In this document: positions 38,501 to 49,460 of the stretch, piece by piece | How positions within the stretch are numbered: the first letter of the stretch is position 1 | How the letters are laid out: each line of letters starts with the position of its first letter | Source of the DNA: Macrotrachela quadricornifera | Lineage: Eukaryota > Rotifera > Eurotatoria > Philodinida > Philodinidae | DNA length: 64,000 nt | NCBI GenBank assembly: GCA_022393335.1 | Contig: JAJEKB010020458.1 | Span: forward strand, 16,836-80,835 | Reading direction: 5' to 3' | Position numbers and translations under genes: made by a program | The notes under the pieces: model-generated | Seen by the model: the letters and a program-made list of their open reading frames with translations, nothing else | What the model was told of the DNA's origin: nothing | The model's database searches: none

Positions 38501-39685
38501 GGACGAATACCAATTGATATGGCATCATTTTATGGTGATGTACAACTTGTTCAATTACTTATTGATCATGGTTCAATTATTGATCATGTTGATAAAAATG
38601 GAATGCGTGCACTTGATCGTGCTATTGGATGTCGAAATGTTGCTGTAGTTAATTGTTTATTAAAAAAAAGTGTCAAACTAGGTATGAAAAATATTCATTA
38701 ATTAATTATTATCAAAAAAAATAAGAAAACAAACGAATATTATTAAATATTTAATAAAAATCTTTTTTCAAAGAAACTAGTTCTATATTATTCAAAGTTA
38801 TAAACTTAATGAATTATTAAATTCATTCAGGAAATTTATTGCTTATATTTTATGTACGCGTACGTCATCTATACATAGATTAGATATATATCTAAATTAA
38901 ATAACAACATAGTTTTCTATTGATTTCCATATTTTGTATTTAGTTTTATGTTTTTAAGAAGGATATAATTTCTGATAAAATTTTAAAATTAAATTTCTAT
39001 TTACGATATTGCTTTTCTTTAGGCCCATCAACATGGGCATTGGCAACAGGTAAAAATGATATGATGACAATTTTAATATCAAAATTAATTGATGATGGTA
39101 TTTCACTTTATAAAGTAAATTTAATTATTAATTTATTTATTTTTTATTTGAAATTAATTTTTTTTTTAATATAGAAAAATCAATATAAAGATGCTGCTTA
39201 TCGTTTTTCATATGCATTAAAAAAATTACCAATAGATAATGATCAACAAACAACAGATCAATTTATAAATAATTTTCGATTAATGAAATACAATTGTTTA
39301 ATTAATTTAGCTAAATGCAAACGAAAATTAGATGTATAAAATATAGAAAAAAATTTTTTTTTTATTTTATAAATATAAAAATATATGAATTCTTTCTTTT
39401 TAATTTAAGTCTTATGAATTAGCTGTTGATTATTGTACACAAGCACTTTATATTCATAATACAGCCGATGGCCTTTTACTTCGATCAAGAATTAAACGAG
39501 ATCAAAAGTATGATGATTTAATTTTTATATTAATTTTTTTTTTGTTGTTTTAATATAGATTATATAATGATGCTTTGGCTGATTTACTCACAGCTAAAAC
39601 TCTTGATCCAACAAATAGTGATTTAGATCGATATATTAATCGTTTAAATACTGATTTACAACATTGTCATGAAACACTTTTATAA
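32536..39685 (+). CDS. TANC2: TANC/rolling-pebbles scaffold: RING-like, P-loop NTPase, ankyrin repeats, TPR-like (5' incomplete)
   Basis: Fifteen exons keep one frame: 32536-32769, 32981-33646, 33708-34094, 35184-35441, 35494-35828, 36513-36845, 36909-37030, 37098-37548, 37769-37988, 38050-38310, 38373-38681, 39023-39114, 39175-39333, 39410-39507, 39559-39685; about 1350 residues, start missing. The order is a RING-like Cys/His cluster (CPICRCPYD, CHHEKCYTCMF, CSICLSHL), a Pro/Ser/Gln-rich linker with polyQ, then a STAND-type NTPase. The NTPase has Walker A APGMGKTW and a Walker B-like YLIIDGIN. Ankyrin repeats follow (LLCIASRNGYTSFVELLLK and later), then GPSTWALATGKNDMMTIL and a TPR-like end (AYRFSYALKKLP). 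RING plus ankyrin plus TPR is the layout of Drosophila rols; vertebrate TANC1/2 are postsynaptic scaffolds. TANC1, TANC2 or rols cannot be separated. Confidence 0.85.
34713..34948. mobile_element. MITE-like element in a TANC intron
   Basis: Inverted arms 34713-34751 and 34910-34948 match at about 36 of 39 positions (CTATATCTC at one end, GAGATATAG at the other). The element is about 236 bp, has no open frame, and sits in the 1.1-kb intron 3. The match may extend about 15 bp further out on both sides. Target duplications were not clear. Confidence 0.6.
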
Positions 39686-39949
39686 TTATGACATTCCATT
39701 GCAACTGACCCCGGTCGATAATCTCTTCATATATATATATTTTCTTTGTTTGTAAATATCTAATGTGTTGAACAGTTAATAATATCAATGTATAATTATG
39801 TTCTATATTAAACAAAAAAAAAATCTTTCTTTTTTTTTTTTCTTTCTTTCTTCTTTTTTTGTTAATTTGATTAAAGATATAATAGAGATGAAAACAAAGA
39901 TAAATCTTTCTTGTTTTAGACTTAAACAAAGGAAATATGTTTTTAATCA

Positions 39950-40452
39950 ATGTATGAAAAAATTTTTGGTACACAGCATCGTTTGACTGTATTGAGATTA
40001 TATAAAACTATACTTCGTTTACATCAAGGTCTTCCATATGAATTAAAAGAATTAGGTAATCAATACGTTCGTGATGAATTTCGTCGTCATAAAAATGCTC
40101 AACCTGAATTTGTTACAAACTTTATGGTTGAATGGAGTGTAAGTATTTTAGAAAAGAAAAATGAGTAGAGTATAGCTTGCATGTTCTTTTTTTTTTATCG
40201 CTCCAATCGTCGTCATCGTATGACATATTTTTTCTCTTCTATTCACGATAAGCATTTCAGATGGAAGGCGTCACCTTTTCATTTTTTTTTTATTCGTAGG
40301 AGTACGCTCGAATACTAACTCGTCAAGTAACATCTAAAAATAACGAATTATTTGGTAAATCAATTGATTTAAAAGCTTTTGATCTTCTTACTGAAGATCA
40401 ACTTGTTCAACTTTATAATTTATATACTGAAATAAAAAAATCTTCACAATAA
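39950..40452 (+). CDS. SDHAF3: Succinate dehydrogenase assembly factor 3 (ACN9)
   Basis: Two exons (39950-40138, 40300-40452) give 113 residues, close to the human 125. LYR-motif family landmarks are present: [15 protein letters not shown] near the N-terminus, [15 protein letters not shown], then [15 protein letters not shown] and a C-terminal [18 protein letters not shown]3 acts in the mitochondrial matrix, protecting and assembling the iron-sulfur subunit SDHB of complex II. The first ATG at 39950 gives only 9 residues before the homologous region, so the targeting presequence is very short, or lies in an unrecognised upstream exon. Its TAA shares a base with the ATG of the next gene. Exon 2 contains no ATG in any frame before that overlap. 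Confidence 0.85.
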
Positions 40453-42532
40453 TGGCAACAAAATCTAAATTAGGAAATTTACTTCGTTTAACAAGTAATT
40501 CCAATGATCAAGAACAATATCCTTCACCTCCTATTAAACAACCATATATACTTTCAATTGATATCGGTACATCATCTATACGTGCTTATATATTTTCACA
40601 AACATTTGATATTATTTCATCAAGTCAAAAACAACAAACACCCCTTTATCCAGAACCACATGCTTTTGAATTTGATCCCAAACAATTTTGGACTATTTTA
40701 CTTGATGTTATAAATGAAGCAATTGAACGTGCTAAACCATTAACTGTGACAGATATAACTTGTTTAGGTATATCAACATTAAGAAATTCTGTTATATTAT
40801 GGGATCGTAAAACAGGTGAAACATATTCAAATATTATTTTATGGAATGATTCAAGATCAAGTTCACATGCAACAGCTAAAAATTCATCTTATACATGGAA
40901 AACAATACGTGGTTTTGCTAAAGTTATTTATCCTATTGTTCAAACACCTCGTATGTCAACATTATCAAATCTTGAATTTCGTCCACAAATGATTGCCTTT
41001 AAATTATTATGGTTATTCGAAAAAAATCCTCAATTAATTCAACGTGCACAAAAAAATCAATTATTATTTGGTTGTATTGAAACATGGCTTATATGGAAAT
41101 TAACTGGTGGACAAGAACATGTAACAGATGTTTCATGTGCAAGTTCGACTGGTCTTTATGATCCATTTTTATCCCAATGGTCAACATTACTTTGTCGAAA
41201 TTTAGGTATTGATATGAAATTATTACCAACAATTAAACCAACATATGGAGAATTTGGTAGATGTGATCCAAATTTATTTGGTAAGAAATTTTTGAATTAT
41301 TTAAAAATATCGTTTAATGATGAGTACGAAATACACTGATAAATGTGCTTTTTCTTATCAGTAGTAACACTTATAAAACTCCGGAACAAATTGAATACGT
41401 GAGTCAGCCTATGAAACTCATATATCTAACATAGAAAGAGATAAACTATGTGCACAAATAAAACAATGGGTCACACACCAGTGTCTGACACAGTTTTCAA
41501 GAGACAAAATATTCAAGATTAAATTACTCATATCATATCAGTAAAATATAATGCTCGACACGAGTTATATTCACATGATCCAATCTAGTTCAATCATTAG
41601 TAAATCCTCGTGAACTTATTAAAGTTATTTCACTGATTTTTAATCAAAAGATTCAAATCTAAAAATATTTATTCAATTTTTAATATTGACTGATTGTTTT
41701 TAAAGGTTGTGCTATTCCTATTACTGCTGTTATTGGTGATGTCCAAGCAAGTATGTTTGGTCAATGTGTATCTGAACCCGGCGAATGTTTACTCACATTG
41801 GGTACCGGTGCTTTTGTTAATATTTTAACTGGTCCAGTTAGTGCTTGTACCGATGGTATATATCCTCTTGTTGCCCATTCCGATCTTTCAAATGCATCAG
41901 AAAATGTTCATTTTATGCATGCTTTTCATAGTGGTTGTGCTACAGTACTTAATTGGGCAAAAGAAGCACAATTTTTTAATGATTTTTCTGAACTCAATGC
42001 TATATCAACAGATGCTCAAATAGCAAATGTATTTTTTCTTCCTGCATTTGGTGGTTATAATAATGATCCATATTGTGGTTCAGGTTTTATTGGTATTAAT
42101 AGTGAAACGAAACGCGAAGATTTACTTCGTGCTATACTTGAGTCAATTGCTTTTATCATTTATGATTTATTTTCATTTGTACGTGATGATTATAAAAAAC
42201 ATCAAGGAGAAAAAAATTTAAAATGTTTACGTGCAGCTGGTGGTGTTTCAACATGTGATTTTATTTGTCAAACAATTTCAAATTTATCCGAAATGAATGT
42301 TGAACGCTGCCATGCATTTAATTTAGCATCAGGTATTGGTGCTGGATTTTTAGCTGCCTATGGTTATGGTCTTATTGATAATTATGAACATTTTCAACAA
42401 ATTATAACTGTTGATAAAGTATTTAAACCCATACAATGTGATATAACCGAAACGAATTTTAAACGATGGAAAACAATTGTACCTCGTTTTGCTAAATGGT
42501 ATTTACCAAATGAAAGAAATGATATTGATTAA
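40452..42532 (+). CDS. GK5: FGGY carbohydrate kinase, glycerol kinase 5-like
   Basis: Two exons (40452-41280, 41706-42532) join to 551 residues; human GK5 is 529. The N-terminal FGGY lobe has [15 protein letters not shown] (phosphate loop, about 32-46) and [16 protein letters not shown]. The second lobe has [11 protein letters not shown] with the catalytic-base Asp, [10 protein letters not shown], and [10 protein letters not shown]. Its AILESIAF and FKPIQC near the C-terminus agree with GK5 rather than GK1. GK5 phosphorylates glycerol using ATP; in mammals it also binds SREBP. The first ATG overlaps the SDHAF3 TAA, and no later Met precedes the domain, so this start is very likely. A 425-bp intron separates the lobes. 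Confidence 0.85.
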
Positions 42533-42837
42533 GTTGGTTTTTTTTCTGTTTCTCCTTTTTGTGATCTCATCTTTTTATTCGTGCTTTTTTTTGTTTTGGT
42601 TCTGGTGTTTTTTTTTTGTCTATCAATTGAGCCAAATATCTCTGTGCTGGTTTTTTTTTGCTGTGCATTATTATGTGATAAAAGTTAAAACTTTTATAAT
42701 ACGACTAATTTTCACCTTTAGATATGATATTTCAATTTAATACATAGATAATATTCAATATTTCATTAATTATGTTACGAACTTCATTGCTTGGTAAGTT
42801 CGTAGATAATTGTGTTTGAAAGAGAGTTGTAATAATA
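42533..42837. other. GK5 3' flank
   Basis: T-rich 3' region; an open frame at 42477-42740 overlapping the GK5 end is low-complexity. Nothing else seen before the MITE at 42838. Confidence 0.5.
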
Positions 42838-42922
42838 TAGTAAAACCTCTATAGTGAAAATCATCTGATTATGAACGCTTTTTTCCAGTCCCAAAGATGT
42901 TCACTATGGAGAGGTTTTACTG
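42838..42922. mobile_element. 85-bp hairpin MITE, pogo/Tc1-mariner-like ends
   Basis: The left end reads AGTAAAACCTCTATAGTGAA; the right end in inverse reads CAGTAAAACCTCTCCATAG followed by TGAAC. Both lie next to TA dinucleotides, as expected for TA target duplication. The two arms leave only about a 40-bp loop, so the single strand would form a near-complete hairpin. CAGTAAAACC ends are typical of pogo/Tigger-type elements (from memory). Confidence 0.65.
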
Positions 42923-43284
42923 TATATAAGTTCAAGTATCATTGACGATACAATAGGATAATATTTCTAAATATAGAAGATTCCTATTATAAATGTGTTT
43001 AACATGGATTTAATTTTCGAGGATATTTCTTTATGAAGAATAATTATTTGAGAAGAATTAGTCAAGGATAATTTATCAAGGATATTTAAGATTCAATACA
43101 CATAAATTACAGTCTGCATTGATAAAGACAATTGAAACGATTCTATATGTATGTTTAAAATATTAAATTGTTGAAAGAGTCATTATCTATTATCGTCTTT
43201 TTATTGAATTTAATTAAAATTGCTGTGAAAAATATCTTATTAATTTATATGATTTGTTTATTGTTATATTTCTAATTTATTTAG
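42923..43284. other. Upstream region of MRPL46
   Basis: AT-rich. It must hold the missing first exon of MRPL46; the only candidate ATGs (near 43150 and 43249) do not join to 43285 with a normal intron length and the right phase. Confidence 0.4.
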
Positions 43285-44308
43285 TTTCATCATCTATTGC
43301 TCGACGTTTAGTTGTTGCAAATGCTTCGACTAATGTTCAAGCATCCTCATCATCATCAACCAAAAAATCAGAAAAACTTCCACAAATTAAAGTTGCACTA
43401 TGTATACAACGCTATGCACATTTATCACCTGAAATGAATCAATTAGAAAAAGATTATTCAAATTTAATAACACAATTAGAAACAGAAAATAGTTATTTAT
43501 CAGATCATGAATTAAGACATAGAAAAGAAATGTAATTATAAAAATAATTATTTATAAAATCTATATTATCTATATATATATATATCTTAGTGAACTTGCT
43601 AAACAACGACAAAATTCACCAACAAATACAACTACATCAACGAATATTGTTGAAACAGTGGTTGATTTAGAAGATCGTTTAGCAAAAGAATTTAAGAATT
43701 TTCAATTTATGCCAAGAGAAACAGGTATATTAATTTTTTTAGTTTTGATTAATTTTATTATTTTTATTTTTAGAGGATGATAAAACAAATAATCTTCGAA
43801 GTCATAATCGAAAACTTGATCAAAATTTATTATTAATTGTACAACAAAACAATACTCAAACTAATAAAGATGAATGGATTTTTCCGGAGAAAATCTACGA
43901 TGGTGAAGTATCTTTACGAGCAGTAACTATCTTATTGTTCAATAATTATTGTAAAATATTTATTAATTAATTTTAGGTAGCTGAACACTTGACTTCAGTA
44001 TGTGGAAATTTGCATTTGCAAATATCTGGAAATGCACCATTAGCTTGCTATAAAAACGATACAGATCCGTCATCTAAAAAGGTATAAAATATATTAAGAT
44101 TTTTTTTTTATATTTAATGTTTTATTACATTTATCATTGTTAGATTTTCTTCTACAAAGCTGAATATCTAGCAGGTGCTGTAAAACAATTTGCTACTCTC
44201 AAATCATCTCCTTATAAAGATCATGCATGGATTACTCATGAAGATCTTCCGAAATATTTATCATCATCATATTATAAAGCTGTTAAAGATATGTTGTTTG
44301 TGTTTTAA
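43285..44308 (+). CDS. MRPL46: Mitochondrial large ribosomal subunit protein mL46 (first exon not found)
   Basis: Exons 43285-43531, 43591-43724, 43774-43922, 43977-44081 and 44144-44308 give about 266 residues; human MRPL46 is 279. The C-terminal Nudix-like region shows WIFPEKIYDGEVSLR, then AVAEHLTSVCG, SGNAPLACY, IFFYKAEYLAG and HAWITHEDLPKYL, all characteristic. The N-terminal SIARRLVVANAS looks like the end of a mitochondrial presequence. The exon at 43285 starts one base into a codon after a TTAG acceptor, so the initiator ATG is in a short upstream exon that I could not place. The protein is part of the central protuberance of the mitoribosome. Confidence 0.82.
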
Positions 44309-44736
44309 AAGACCATAAATAGGATAAATAAACATTCTAAAATTGCCCAAAAAAAATGATAATTGATTCAGAAATACATTAAATCTTTGGATTATTATCA
44401 CTTGTAAAATTGTCTCTTTATAATATTATTTTCATTGTCATTTATTTATGAGAATTTATAAATTTTATGTTAGGAAAAAAAGAACAAAAAAATCATTTTA
44501 TTTTTTAATCAAAATAGCATATTGACGAGACCAATTTGTAATGAAATTTTAACATTCTCTACTCAAAAATTAAATTAAACCTTTCAAAATCCACTGTACT
44601 ATAACAAATATTATCATATAAACGACTTATTTGCTCGTTGCAAGAACATATGTATTATTGACCATACATACTTAATAATCTCATTTTATATTTTTTTTCT
44701 AATTATATTTTTGTGCTTGAATAAATATGAACAATA
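44309..44736. other. Convergent 3' spacer
   Basis: AT-rich 3' flanks of MRPL46 and the PQQ-type dehydrogenase gene. Nothing else seen. Confidence 0.55.
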
Positions 44737-46098
44737 TCACATAAAAAAAATGCTACATATTATTACAAGTATTAATGATATGAAACAGCTCTGATTACTA
44801 CTACTACCACTTGTAGTAGTAGTAGTACTACTACTACTACTAATACTACTACTACTATTTTTTTTATATTGTATTTGATATAGTCGATTATGTCCATCTT
44901 CACTAAATAATAAACTTCCATCTTTTAGCACTAATAGTCCAACAGGGCGTCCGAATGTATCTGGACCTAATGGTTCTACTAAGAATCCATAAACAAAATC
45001 TTCATAATAACCCATTGGTCTATTTGTATCTTTGTTAAACGGTATAAAAATAATTTTATAGCCTGTCCCTTCATTTTTATTCCATGATCCATGAAATGCT
45101 GCAAATGCACCATTTTTATATCGATCAGGAAATTGTGTACCTGTATAGAATAACATATCAAGAACAGCTGAATGAGCTTGAAAAAGAACATCGGGTGTTC
45201 GTGTAATTGATACTAAATCAGGACGTTCACTTGTACCATTTTCTAAACGTCGTCTTGGATCAATTAAATTTGAACTTAAATATGCATAAGGCCATCCATA
45301 AAATTCATCCTGTTGAATACGTGTAAAAAAATCTGGCACAAGATCATCACCAATAAGATCACGTTCTTGACAAGCAACATATAAATCGTTTGTTATTGGG
45401 TGAAATGCTAAACCGATTGGATTACGAAGACCATAAGCAAATGTTTTTTGATTAGTACCATTGAGAGTAGCTTGTTGAATAGACGCTCGTGGTAATTCCT
45501 CAGGATCAACATTCGATGCTGAACCAATACTAACATAGATTTTATCCGATGATGGTGGTGTAACAATAGTACGAGTCCAATGACCATTTGAAGCATAAGT
45601 CATAATAATTTCACCAGTGCCTTCAATTTTACGACTACCATATGTCCATGAATAACGTCGTAGTGCATCTCGATTACCTACATAAAAAAATCCATCAATA
45701 AAAGCCATTCCATAAGGTGAATTGAGACCATTTGAAGCATTAGCAAATGATATTCGTTCATCAGGATATCCATCATTATCTGTATCGAGTAAACAGGAGA
45801 TACGATTGGCTCTTGATTCACTAACAAGTATATCACCAGAAGGTGTATAAGTAAGATAACGCGGTGACATAAGATCAGTCATATATAATTTGACAGAAAA
45901 TCCTTCAGGAACAAAAAGTCGAGGATCTGATGGTATAGAAATAATACGTGCTGTTTTACGTACAGATTCATTAGCATTGGGAGCTGGAAGATCATCTACA
46001 GTAATTTTAATTGTTTGTGGAATAAACGTGACATTTTCTGCATGAATTTGTTGAAAATAAATGACAATAATAAAGAATAAATAGATGAAAAATTGCAT
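44737..46098 (-). CDS. PQQ/sorbosone-dehydrogenase-type beta-propeller enzyme, secreted, probably GPI-anchored
   Basis: A single intron-free frame of 453 residues. The N-terminus (MQFFIYLFFIIVIYFQQIHA) is a signal peptide. Residues about 60-415 form the soluble glucose/sorbosone dehydrogenase-like propeller: PRYLTYTPSGDILVSESRAN, DTDNDGYPDER, LNSPYGMAF, GLRNPIGLAFHP, DEFYGWPYAY, FAAFHGSWNK and GRPVGL near the end. The conserved His before SAVLD and the GSWNK block fit bacterial and fungal members. The tail is a Ser/Thr linker, an NQS site and a hydrophobic end (CFISLILVIICSIFFM) typical of GPI addition. Likely role: oxidation of sugars outside the cell; the substrate is unknown. Lack of introns among intron-rich neighbours and the microbial family suggest horizontal gain, with signal and anchor added. 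Confidence 0.83.
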   Translation of the reverse strand: MQFFIYLFFIIVIYFQQIHAENVTFIPQTIKITVDDLPAPNANESVRKTARIISIPSDPRLFVPEGFSVKLYMTDLMSPRYLTYTPSGDILVSESRANRISCLLDTDNDGYPDERISFANASNGLNSPYGMAFIDGFFYVGNRDALRRYSWTYGSRKIEGTGEIIMTYASNGHWTRTIVTPPSSDKIYVSIGSASNVDPEELPRASIQQATLNGTNQKTFAYGLRNPIGLAFHPITNDLYVACQERDLIGDDLVPDFFTRIQQDEFYGWPYAYLSSNLIDPRRRLENGTSERPDLVSITRTPDVLFQAHSAVLDMLFYTGTQFPDRYKNGAFAAFHGSWNKNEGTGYKIIFIPFNKDTNRPMGYYEDFVYGFLVEPLGPDTFGRPVGLLVLKDGSLLFSEDGHNRLYQIQYKKNSSSSISSSSSTTTTTSGSSSNQSCFISLILVIICSIFFM

Positions 46099-47434
46099 TT
46101 GTTTTTTGTAATTCTTTTATATATCTATAGAAAGAAAAAGTTATTTTACCTTGATTATGTATAAGTAATAGAAATTAGACTTTATTACAAATAGCAAATA
46201 AATGAATATTATTGTAGTGATGCTTTCACAAAGCAATCACATTCACACCCTCACCCTCAAGCTTTTAGATAATTTAACGAAATTTATTACATATTGTTCC
46301 TTTGTGCTATGTAGAATATACAAAAATATTTTTATATATATTTCACTTTTAGCGTTAAAATAATATTCCTCGTCATTTAAATCTTGAGTATTATTATCTT
46401 TTAATCTATGTTTAAAAAGACTTATCAAAATTCGAAACAGCACGAACATTTTTTCTCGATAAAAATTCCTTAAGAATTTTAATACCATTTCAAAAGGTAA
46501 AAGTGCACTAAAGAAGATTGTGAAATAGTAAGTTTTTTTTAAAAATTATACAGTTAGTTTTAAATACAGAAAAGACTTACCATCGAAATTTAAACATTTA
46601 AAAAATAGTTAAAGTTTCATATTTAGAAAATAAAATCTTTATTTTTCATTTTCGTCGTACAACCTTCTATCGTTTTCATAGTTGATATTTTGAAATAAAT
46701 CATTGCAAAAAAAAACCAGAGATTTGATTTTATCTTGTGCGTCGCATTTTATAACTACTTTTTCTTAAAAAGAACAATGCTATTGCCTTACAACATAGAG
46801 TAAATATTATTTATCAACCATCAAAAAACAAGGGATTAATGTCAAAATGTAAATCTCTTCGATAAATTTTATTATGTCAATATACAATAAATAACAGAGC
46901 GCTATCTTCCGATGTGAGCGGCCTGAAAAGAAAAACTAAAATAATGAAACACCATCTATATTTATCATAATATGAATATGTATCAACATTTAATTAGATT
47001 AGGAGTGTAATTTTTCTGTTAAAGTTAGATAAATTTAAAATAAATTAAATTATTTCATCTCTTTGAGTGTTTATAACTTTTAAAGGAATATTTGGAGATG
47101 GTCCTGGTAATTTTTCGAGGGCTAGCTATAGGTAACCAGTGCAACTCTTCAAGGAATAACTGAATGTAGTTCCTACAACTTTTAAAGGGCTAGATAGACG
47201 TATTGCAAAATATCTTTAGTAACCCTTATGACTGCCGTCCATTGAATCTCCTAGTCTTAGCCTGAATTTAATGAAATAATATAAAATTATTAGTTATTTT
47301 AACGAGAAATTTTTTTCATCATTTGTAATAATATATAATACACTCGAAAATACTTCATAATGATGAAATAACAGTTATATCTATTTTTTATCATGAAAAT
47401 CAAAGTTTCTCTTCAACTATATTAATTTTTTTTG
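46099..47434. other. Intergenic region
   Basis: Promoter side of the dehydrogenase gene, then AT-rich DNA. A minus-strand frame at 46243-46488 is not convincing. No gene seen. Confidence 0.5.
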
Positions 47435-48078
47435 GGTGCTTCCCCGCAGCTTCTCTCATTTTTATAGCATATCCTCCGAGCAAGATTTAAGTATGCTAGT
47501 TTTGTAGCGCTCGTCGAGTTGTGTAAGAAATGGTATTGAGTTTTGATTCAAGTCATGCACCAACGGCAACAGAGTGAAATCAAAAATCGATTTTATCGAA
47601 AAGTGGTCCCGAAATCGATCTGTTTTGTTTTTTGAGAATGTTACTTGGAATCTTTGATTTCACGATTGGATAAAGCATAAAAAGCTGTCTATATCAAAAA
47701 ATTTTCAGAAGCATAACTCTAAAATTCATTGTTTGGGAGCATGTTCAAAATGGGGGACAATGGTATTTCCCGCTTGAATTGAACTGCTTATAAAATTTAT
47801 ATATTTAGTTAAAGACTTCAACATATTATAATCAAAATGAAGCTTACTTAAAAGCGACATGCTAGAGTTTTTGAAAGTCTTCTTCGTTCTAGGTATGTGG
47901 ATCCCAAGGATCTGTGGGTCTCTAAGAATCCTATAATGGAAGCCAATTTTTTCAAAAACTTCACGTCAGAATTTCTTAAACATTTTCCTGTAAATAGATT
48001 TCAATAGACATTAACATTGGTTAAAATATGATGTGCTGCAAAAATGGAAGAAGCTGCGTGAAAGTACGCTTTTGCAAA
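47435..48078. mobile_element. Putative non-autonomous element with imperfect inverted ends
   Basis: CTTCCCCGCAGCTTCTCTC at about 47440 is matched in inverse near 48035-48075 (the arm reads GAAGAAGCTGCGTGAAAG), about 30 of 38 positions. The interior of about 640 bp is less AT-rich than its flanks and non-coding. Ends and target duplication not resolved. Confidence 0.4.
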
Positions 48079-48227
48079 GCTAAGCGGATAAAAGTAAGTT
48101 GAGCATAGCATTATTGACATTAGAAGTGCATAAATAATGCGATGCATATTGTTGACAGTTATACGAAGGGCATTAAAAAAGTTTCTTCGCCCAGCTCTTC
48201 TAAAAGCCCTAGTTTGAGTTCAAGTAT

Positions 48228-49460
48228 TCTGTTATAATGCTTACACAAATTTAGGATTATATACAAAATTTCAGAGTTTTAAGTCTTGTACTTTGTCGTA
48301 ATCTATCATTTCTTTTACGTGAGTGACTTGCAATTTTCTATACGCTACGTAATGCGTGACTTGTAATAAACGACAGAACTTTGCATTTGATATTCTGGCT
48401 CTCAAAAAGATTTTATTAAAATAAAACAAAATATACCAGAAGATGCAGCGTGAAAAGCTTTACAATCTACAATATAAAGTGGATGTTGATTATGTACTTT
48501 TCTTTTAAAATAAACGGTTTTCTGAACAATCGATTCTCGTCGCTGGGATAGATAGTTCAGAGAGTTTCGAATTTATTTTCAAAATAGAAAAGGACACAAT
48601 TAGCATAAGGTTAATATTGTAGATTGTAGAGCTTTTCACGCTGCATTTTTCACCATGTTCTATTTGTTGCAAAGAAAATGTTTTTGTGTGATAGAAGGAT
48701 GAAATACGAAAAAAAGAACGTTTTCGTTCGTGTAGAATTTTTCAGCCTAGAAAATTGATCGTTCAAAATTTTGCTTTTTCTTAATATGAAGAGTTCCATA
48801 TATAATATAAATTGTTGTTCACAAATTATAGAGTTTTTCATGCTGCATCTTGTAGTGTACTTTGTTTTTGGAATAAACGATATTAAGTGATGAATAAGAA
48901 AGAACATAAGTTCGTCGCGTATGAAAAAAAAACATTATTTGCAACGTTGAAATTTAATCATTCAGAATTTTGCCGATATTCAAAATAAATAAATGCAACT
49001 GTAAAATAAGTTGGCTTGTAGAAACTGTAGAGCTTTTCACCTTGCATCTTGTGGTATATTTTGTTTTTTGTTTAATGGAAGATATCAAGTGAAGAAAAGA
49101 TGCAATAAGAATAAAACGATTTCGTCTTTTGTCAAAAACTGATGTTTTCACAGTGTCGCAAATTTGATTGCTCAAAACTTTGTCGATATTTTAACACAGA
49201 AAATGCAATTGTAAAATTGGTTGTCCTACACAAATTATAGAGCTTTTCACGCTGTATCTCGTAGTATATTTTGCTTTTTAAGTAAACTGTATTTAGGAAT
49301 CAAAAAATGAAATACAAAGTTCTCGTATTCAAGATGGATCATCCACTAGCAGGATACATGCACCCAGCATAAAAGAAATAGAGGGCTACAGCGAAGTACA
49401 AGACTTAGAAGCCTGAAACTCTGCATAAAATCCTAAATATATCTAAACATTATATCTTTA
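48228..49460. mobile_element. 1.2-kb inverted-terminal-repeat element with internal tandem array
   Basis: The left arm, about 48232-48300, is complementary to the right arm at about 49387-49455; AAGTACAAGACTTA and AATCCTAAAT are exact in both. No transposase-like frame was seen; minus-strand frames at 48650-48907 and 48954-49175 are just two copies of the internal repeat read through. It is therefore probably non-autonomous. Superfamily unclear. Confidence 0.6.
48615..49300. repeat. Tandem array of about 200-bp units
   Basis: The block TAGAGCTTTTCACGCTGCAT, or a close variant, recurs at about 48627, 48830, 49029 and 49239, followed in the last three by a CTTGTAGTATATTTTG-like run. Spacing is 199-210 bp. 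An inverted copy lies at about 48431-48470, so the array is headed by a palindrome. Confidence 0.7.

Noticed and set aside
43254..43284. Upstream extension of MRPL46 as a signal-like segment
   Set aside because: It begins at TTG, not ATG, and a TTAG acceptor at 43281-43284 shows this stretch is intronic.
48650..49175. Two similar minus-strand open frames sharing KTKYTTRC
   Set aside because: Similarity comes from the 200-bp tandem repeat they overlap; no protein selection evident.
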